A stretch of 64,000 bases of DNA from Sphingomonas sp. GTDB lineage: Bacteria > Pseudomonadota > Alphaproteobacteria > Sphingomonadales > Sphingomonadaceae. Shown here piece after piece: positions 61,098 to 64,000 of the stretch; positions within the stretch are counted from its first letter, which is position 1, and each line of letters starts with the position of its first letter. The position numbers and the translations under genes are program-made. The stretch is taken from contig NZ_JAHBZI010000001.1 of assembly GCF_019635515.1 (NCBI RefSeq), positions 620,001-684,000 on the forward strand, given 5' to 3'. Below the pieces are notes generated by a model that was not told where the DNA came from, did no database searches, and was given only the letters and a program-made list of their open reading frames with translations.

Positions 61098-61859
61098 ATG
61101 AGCCTGGCCGATCTTGCCGAGGAGTTTGAACGTCGAACCGGTATCTGCGGTTCGCTGCAAGAACTCGTGCCGCTGATCGGCGACGCCGGCCGCGAGATCG
61201 GCTTCGATCATTTCGCGCTGACGATCTGCGATAATCTTCGCCAGACCGCGCCGCGCTTCGCCCATCTCGACAATTATCCGCCCGCCTATGCCGAAGTGTT
61301 CGTGGCCAACGGGCTCTACCGCTTCGATCCCGTCCTGCTTCACGCCCAGCGGCGTATCGGCGGCTTCGCTTGGGACGATGTTCGCGGCATGGCGACGTAT
61401 CAGCGTGAACTGCTCGACCGAGCGGCGCGCGAAGGGCTGTGCTCGGGCTACACCGTCCCCGCCAATGTCCCGGGCGAGCCATGCGGCGCCGTCTCGTTTG
61501 CCAGCCGGCGCGCGTGCCGCATGACGTCCGAGATCTGCTGCGTGACCGACTTCATCGCCCGCACCGCCTTCGAGGCGTCCCGGCGGCTGCGGGGTTTGTC
61601 GGTATTGCCTGCACCCGTGCCGCACCTCGCCACGCGCGAGATCCAATGCCTGAGGCGGCTGGCGCTCGGCGAGACCGACAAGCAGGTCGCGCGTGCGCTT
61701 GGCATCAGCCCCGACACGGTCCGCCAATATGTGAAGACAGCGCGCAAATCCTATCGCGCCCGAACCCGCGCCGAGCTGATCGCGCTGGCGCTTCGCGACA
61801 GCCAGATCCTGTTCGGCGAGCCGTCCATTCCCCTATTTGGGGGAACAGACCTGGGCTGA
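61098..61859 (+). CDS. LuxR-type (TraR-like) acyl-homoserine-lactone-responsive regulator
   Basis: The 253-residue product has an N-terminal autoinducer-binding domain in which the expected Tyr (YPPAYAE), Asp (FDPVLLHA) and Trp (GGFAWDDV) are present, with a glycine-rich pocket end (GLCSGYTVPAN). The C-terminal LuxR helix-turn-helix is complete (TREIQCLRRLALGETDKQVA, ISPDTVRQYVKTAR). It would activate transcription when bound to AHL. It starts an operon with luxI, phyH and the FseA-like gene; spacing to luxI is 46 nt. Confidence 0.9.
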   Translation: MSLADLAEEFERRTGICGSLQELVPLIGDAGREIGFDHFALTICDNLRQTAPRFAHLDNYPPAYAEVFVANGLYRFDPVLLHAQRRIGGFAWDDVRGMATYQRELLDRAAREGLCSGYTVPANVPGEPCGAVSFASRRACRMTSEICCVTDFIARTAFEASRRLRGLSVLPAPVPHLATREIQCLRRLALGETDKQVARALGISPDTVRQYVKTARKSYRARTRAELIALALRDSQILFGEPSIPLFGGTDLG

Positions 61860-61905
61860 CCGCTCTGCTCCCATCGCGTGCGTCGAACCGCACGGGAGCA
61901 ATCCA

Positions 61906-62541
61906 ATGATCCATATCGTCCAGGGCATGCAGGACGCAGCGCATGCCCAAGCGCTCGAATCCATGTTCATCGACCGCAAGCGGCTGTTCGTCGACTTGCT
62001 GGGCTGGGACGTGCCGATCGTCGATGGCCGCTTCGAGATGGACCGCTTTGACGGGCCTGACGCCTGCTACCTCATCGCCTGCGATGGCGCCGGCGATCAT
62101 ATCGGTTCGATGCGGCTGCTCCCGACCAGCCAGCCGCACCTGCTCGACACGTTGTTCGCCGATCTGTGCAACGGCGAGGTGCCGGCCGGGTCCGACACGT
62201 ACGAGATCACCCGGCTCTGCATGCCGTCACGCCTCGGCGCGGTGGAGCGCCTGCGCATCCGCAATCTGCTCATCTCGGCGATGGTCGATCATGCGCTCGA
62301 GCAAGGCATCGTGGTGATGACCGGTGTGGTGCAGGCCGATTTCCGTCATGCCGTGCTGGCGATGGGATGGCGGTGCGCGCCGCTTGGGCCGGAGCGGACG
62401 ATCGGCCAGCGTCCGCTCGGCGCCTTCCGGCTCGAGATCGACGCGGACACGCCGTCGCTGCTTGCTCTCAACGGCATCTACACCGCTGGCGCGCGGGCTC
62501 GCTCGGGCGTGTCCGTTGGCGCTGCTGTGGCTGCGGCCTGA
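61906..62541 (+). CDS. LuxI-type acyl-homoserine-lactone synthase
   Basis: The 211-residue product has the AHL synthase signature: the Arg/Phe/Trp triad in RKRLFVDLLGW, acidic residues in EMDRFDGPDACY, the conserved Arg in GSMRLLPT and YEITRLCMPS. All of these look intact, so it should make an AHL from an acyl-ACP and SAM. GGGAG lies upstream of the ATG at 61906. The acyl chain cannot be predicted. Relatives in rhizobial ICEs are called TraI. Confidence 0.92.
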   Translation: MIHIVQGMQDAAHAQALESMFIDRKRLFVDLLGWDVPIVDGRFEMDRFDGPDACYLIACDGAGDHIGSMRLLPTSQPHLLDTLFADLCNGEVPAGSDTYEITRLCMPSRLGAVERLRIRNLLISAMVDHALEQGIVVMTGVVQADFRHAVLAMGWRCAPLGPERTIGQRPLGAFRLEIDADTPSLLALNGIYTAGARARSGVSVGAAVAAA

Positions 62542-62554
62542 GCGGGAGGCGACC

Positions 62555-63436
62555 ATGACCAACGCCACCGATTGGACCGCCCGTCTCGCCGCGGACGGCT
62601 ATGCGATCATCCCCGAGGTGATCGATCGCGACACAATCACTTCACTCGCCAGCGATCTTGCGCCGATCTTCGACGCGACGCCGGCTTGCGAAGGCGATTT
62701 CTACGGCCGCCGCACCAAGCGCTTCGGCCGCCTACTGCTTCGCTCGGCCCAGACGCAAGCGCTGGTGCGGCATCCGCTCATGCTGCAAATCATCGACGCG
62801 ACGTTGCGGCCGTGGTGCGACCGGTTCGACCTGAACCTGACCCAAGGCGTGGAGATCGGTCCGGGCGCCCTCGCGCAATATCCGCATCGCGACCAGGACA
62901 TGTGGGGCGGCGCCAAGGGCGAGATCGAGTATCTCGTCAATGTGATCTGGCCGTTGACGCGCTTCACTGAAGCGAACGGGGCCACGGTCATTTGGCCGGG
63001 CAGCCATCGCCGTCAGGCGGAAGCGTCGCTGCCGCTCGAAGATGCGGTCGCGGCGGAAATGCAGCCCGGCGACGCGTTGCTATTCCTCGGATCGACGTTG
63101 CATGGCGGCGGCGCAAACCGGACGAGGCTGGTGCGGCGCGGGATTATCATCAGCTATTCGCTGGGCTGGTTGAAGCCGTTCGAGAATCCGTGGCTGGCGT
63201 ATCCGCCCGAGGTCGCGCGGGACTTCGATCCCGAGCTGGCGGCATTGGCGGGCTACGCGATCCATCGGCCCAATCTCGGTAATTTCGAGGGGCAGTCTCC
63301 GGCGGTGCTGCTCGGCGATGATCTCCCCGCGCATCTAGCCGCGGTCGATGCGCTGCGGTCGGACCAGACGGCGGCGCTGGGCGACTATGTCGCTGGACAG
63401 ACCGGGGAGGCAGCACGCGAGAACGGCAGCGTCTGA
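62555..63436 (+). CDS. PhyH-family Fe(II)/2-oxoglutarate dioxygenase
   Basis: The 293-residue product has a double-stranded beta-helix with the iron triad visible as the HxD pair in YPHRDQDMWG and the distal His in GSTLHGGGANRT, followed by Arg residues (RTRLVRRG) that could bind 2-oxoglutarate. Length and motifs match the PhyH family, which hydroxylates or desaturates fatty, alkaloid-like or acyl substrates. It lies 13 nt after luxI and 38 nt before the DUF6499 gene in the quorum operon. Modification of the AHL chain or of another signal is an attractive but unproven role. Confidence 0.85.
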   Translation: MTNATDWTARLAADGYAIIPEVIDRDTITSLASDLAPIFDATPACEGDFYGRRTKRFGRLLLRSAQTQALVRHPLMLQIIDATLRPWCDRFDLNLTQGVEIGPGALAQYPHRDQDMWGGAKGEIEYLVNVIWPLTRFTEANGATVIWPGSHRRQAEASLPLEDAVAAEMQPGDALLFLGSTLHGGGANRTRLVRRGIIISYSLGWLKPFENPWLAYPPEVARDFDPELAALAGYAIHRPNLGNFEGQSPAVLLGDDLPAHLAAVDALRSDQTAALGDYVAGQTGEAARENGSV

Positions 63437-63474
63437 GCGGCTACCGGTCAGGCCCGACGCGACGCTGCGGCTCG

Positions 63475-64000
63475 ATGATTTCGCCGCCCGCTTGGCTCCC
63501 GGATTGGCGGGATCCATCTGCCTATCGCTTCGAGCGACTGGACCGGGCTGGCTTCGCTTGGGAATGGTTGCGGCGATCTCCCGATTATCAAGAGATCGCT
63601 TGCCGCTTAGCTGATGATCCGGACGCCGCTGGGCGATGGGGATTGGTTGCATTCGAGCGGGCAGACCGGGCTGCCCCTGTCGCGCGGGCACAATGGCGAT
63701 CCGATGTGGATCATCAGACGCTCGTGGCGGACAATCTCTCGGAGGACTCACCGCTCGCCAAGGGGGAATCTTGGCTCGATCGGCTCCGGGGCCTAGTCAC
63801 CCTGATCGAAGGAAAGGACGTTGCACATCTTCTGATCACCGACGGCTGGCGGCGTCTCAGGATCGACTTGTACGGATACAACAGTGCCGGCGCACCGAAC
63901 CTGCCTCGCTGGCAGCTCTCGGGGATCGACCTCAATTCACAACTGCTCTCGCTGAGGCGACTGGTCTCGGTAGCGCGCTCGCAGCGCTTCGGCGGCCATT
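63475..64000 (+). CDS. FseA-like excision activator with fused DUF6499 and DUF2285 (partial)
   Basis: This was read directly from the sequence: an ATG at 63475 with an open frame of 175 codons to the window end. Residues about 3-60 (PPAWLPDWRDPSAYRFERLD, FAWEWLRRSPDYQEIA) match DUF6499. Residues about 120-172 (DGWRRLRIDLYG, RWQLSGIDLNSQLLSLRRLV) match DUF2285. In Mesorhizobium ICEMlSymR7A these domains are encoded as msi172 and msi171 and joined by ribosomal frameshifting to give FseA, the quorum-induced activator of rdfS and of excision. Here they share one frame. The stop is not reached, so the C-terminus is unknown. Confidence 0.8.
   Translation, partial: MISPPAWLPDWRDPSAYRFERLDRAGFAWEWLRRSPDYQEIACRLADDPDAAGRWGLVAFERADRAAPVARAQWRSDVDHQTLVADNLSEDSPLAKGESWLDRLRGLVTLIEGKDVAHLLITDGWRRLRIDLYGYNSAGAPNLPRWQLSGIDLNSQLLSLRRLVSVARSQRFGGH

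Overview
The window is high-GC alphaproteobacterial DNA. TonB receptors, a class III MhpB-type dioxygenase next to several type I extradiol dioxygenases, a CsgG-family holdfast operon and a LuxR/LuxI/PhyH operon together point to a sphingomonad (Sphingomonas, Sphingobium or Novosphingobium type). This taxonomic call is inferred from gene content only. No rRNA, tRNA, CRISPR array or intact insertion sequence was seen.

1-7.2 kb: a leftward operon runs TonB receptor > PepSY membrane protein > dihaem cytochrome c > PpiC-type prolyl isomerase > HupE-like protein, with overlapping or nearly touching genes. It is divergent from two paralogous DUF6644 membrane proteins. This looks like an envelope metal or siderophore uptake and redox unit. 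7.2-31.97 kb: a large aromatic meta-cleavage region. It has three clear ring-cleavage dioxygenases plus a single-domain VOC enzyme, a flavin hydroxylase, a C-C hydrolase, and the full 4-oxalocrotonate branch (semialdehyde dehydrogenase, tautomerase, decarboxylase, hydratase, aldolase, acylating acetaldehyde dehydrogenase). It also has an MFS transporter, IclR, GntR and MarR regulators, and accessory enzymes. Two different palindromic motifs recur in its intergenic regions and suggest two regulons.

32.0-43.4 kb: a membrane-spanning winged-helix regulator, a second FCD-type GntR regulator, a TonB receptor, and then an exported-protein cluster (Tat-targeted sugar isomerase-like protein, DUF6152 protein, two related periplasmic proteins, GH3 beta-glucosidase). 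The simplest reading is uptake and deglycosylation of a plant phenolic glycoside whose aglycone feeds the meta-cleavage genes. 43.4-51.4 kb: an accessory stretch with an autotransporter lacking its export signal, a degenerate SRAP-like protein, a DUF3800 protein, a DNA-binding-like protein and a pseudo-ImmA/IrrE two-gene pair.

51.5-56.2 kb: hfaABD, the holdfast anchor operon (curli-like HfaA, CsgG-like HfaB, very large repetitive HfaD). 56.4-60.5 kb: an unknown two-gene module and a cysteine-synthase-fold enzyme. 61.0-64.0 kb: a quorum-sensing operon luxR-luxI-phyH followed by a gene in which DUF6499 and DUF2285 are already fused. This matches the architecture of FseA, the AHL-induced excision activator of Mesorhizobium symbiosis ICEs, and suggests that an integrative conjugative element begins near here and continues past the right edge.
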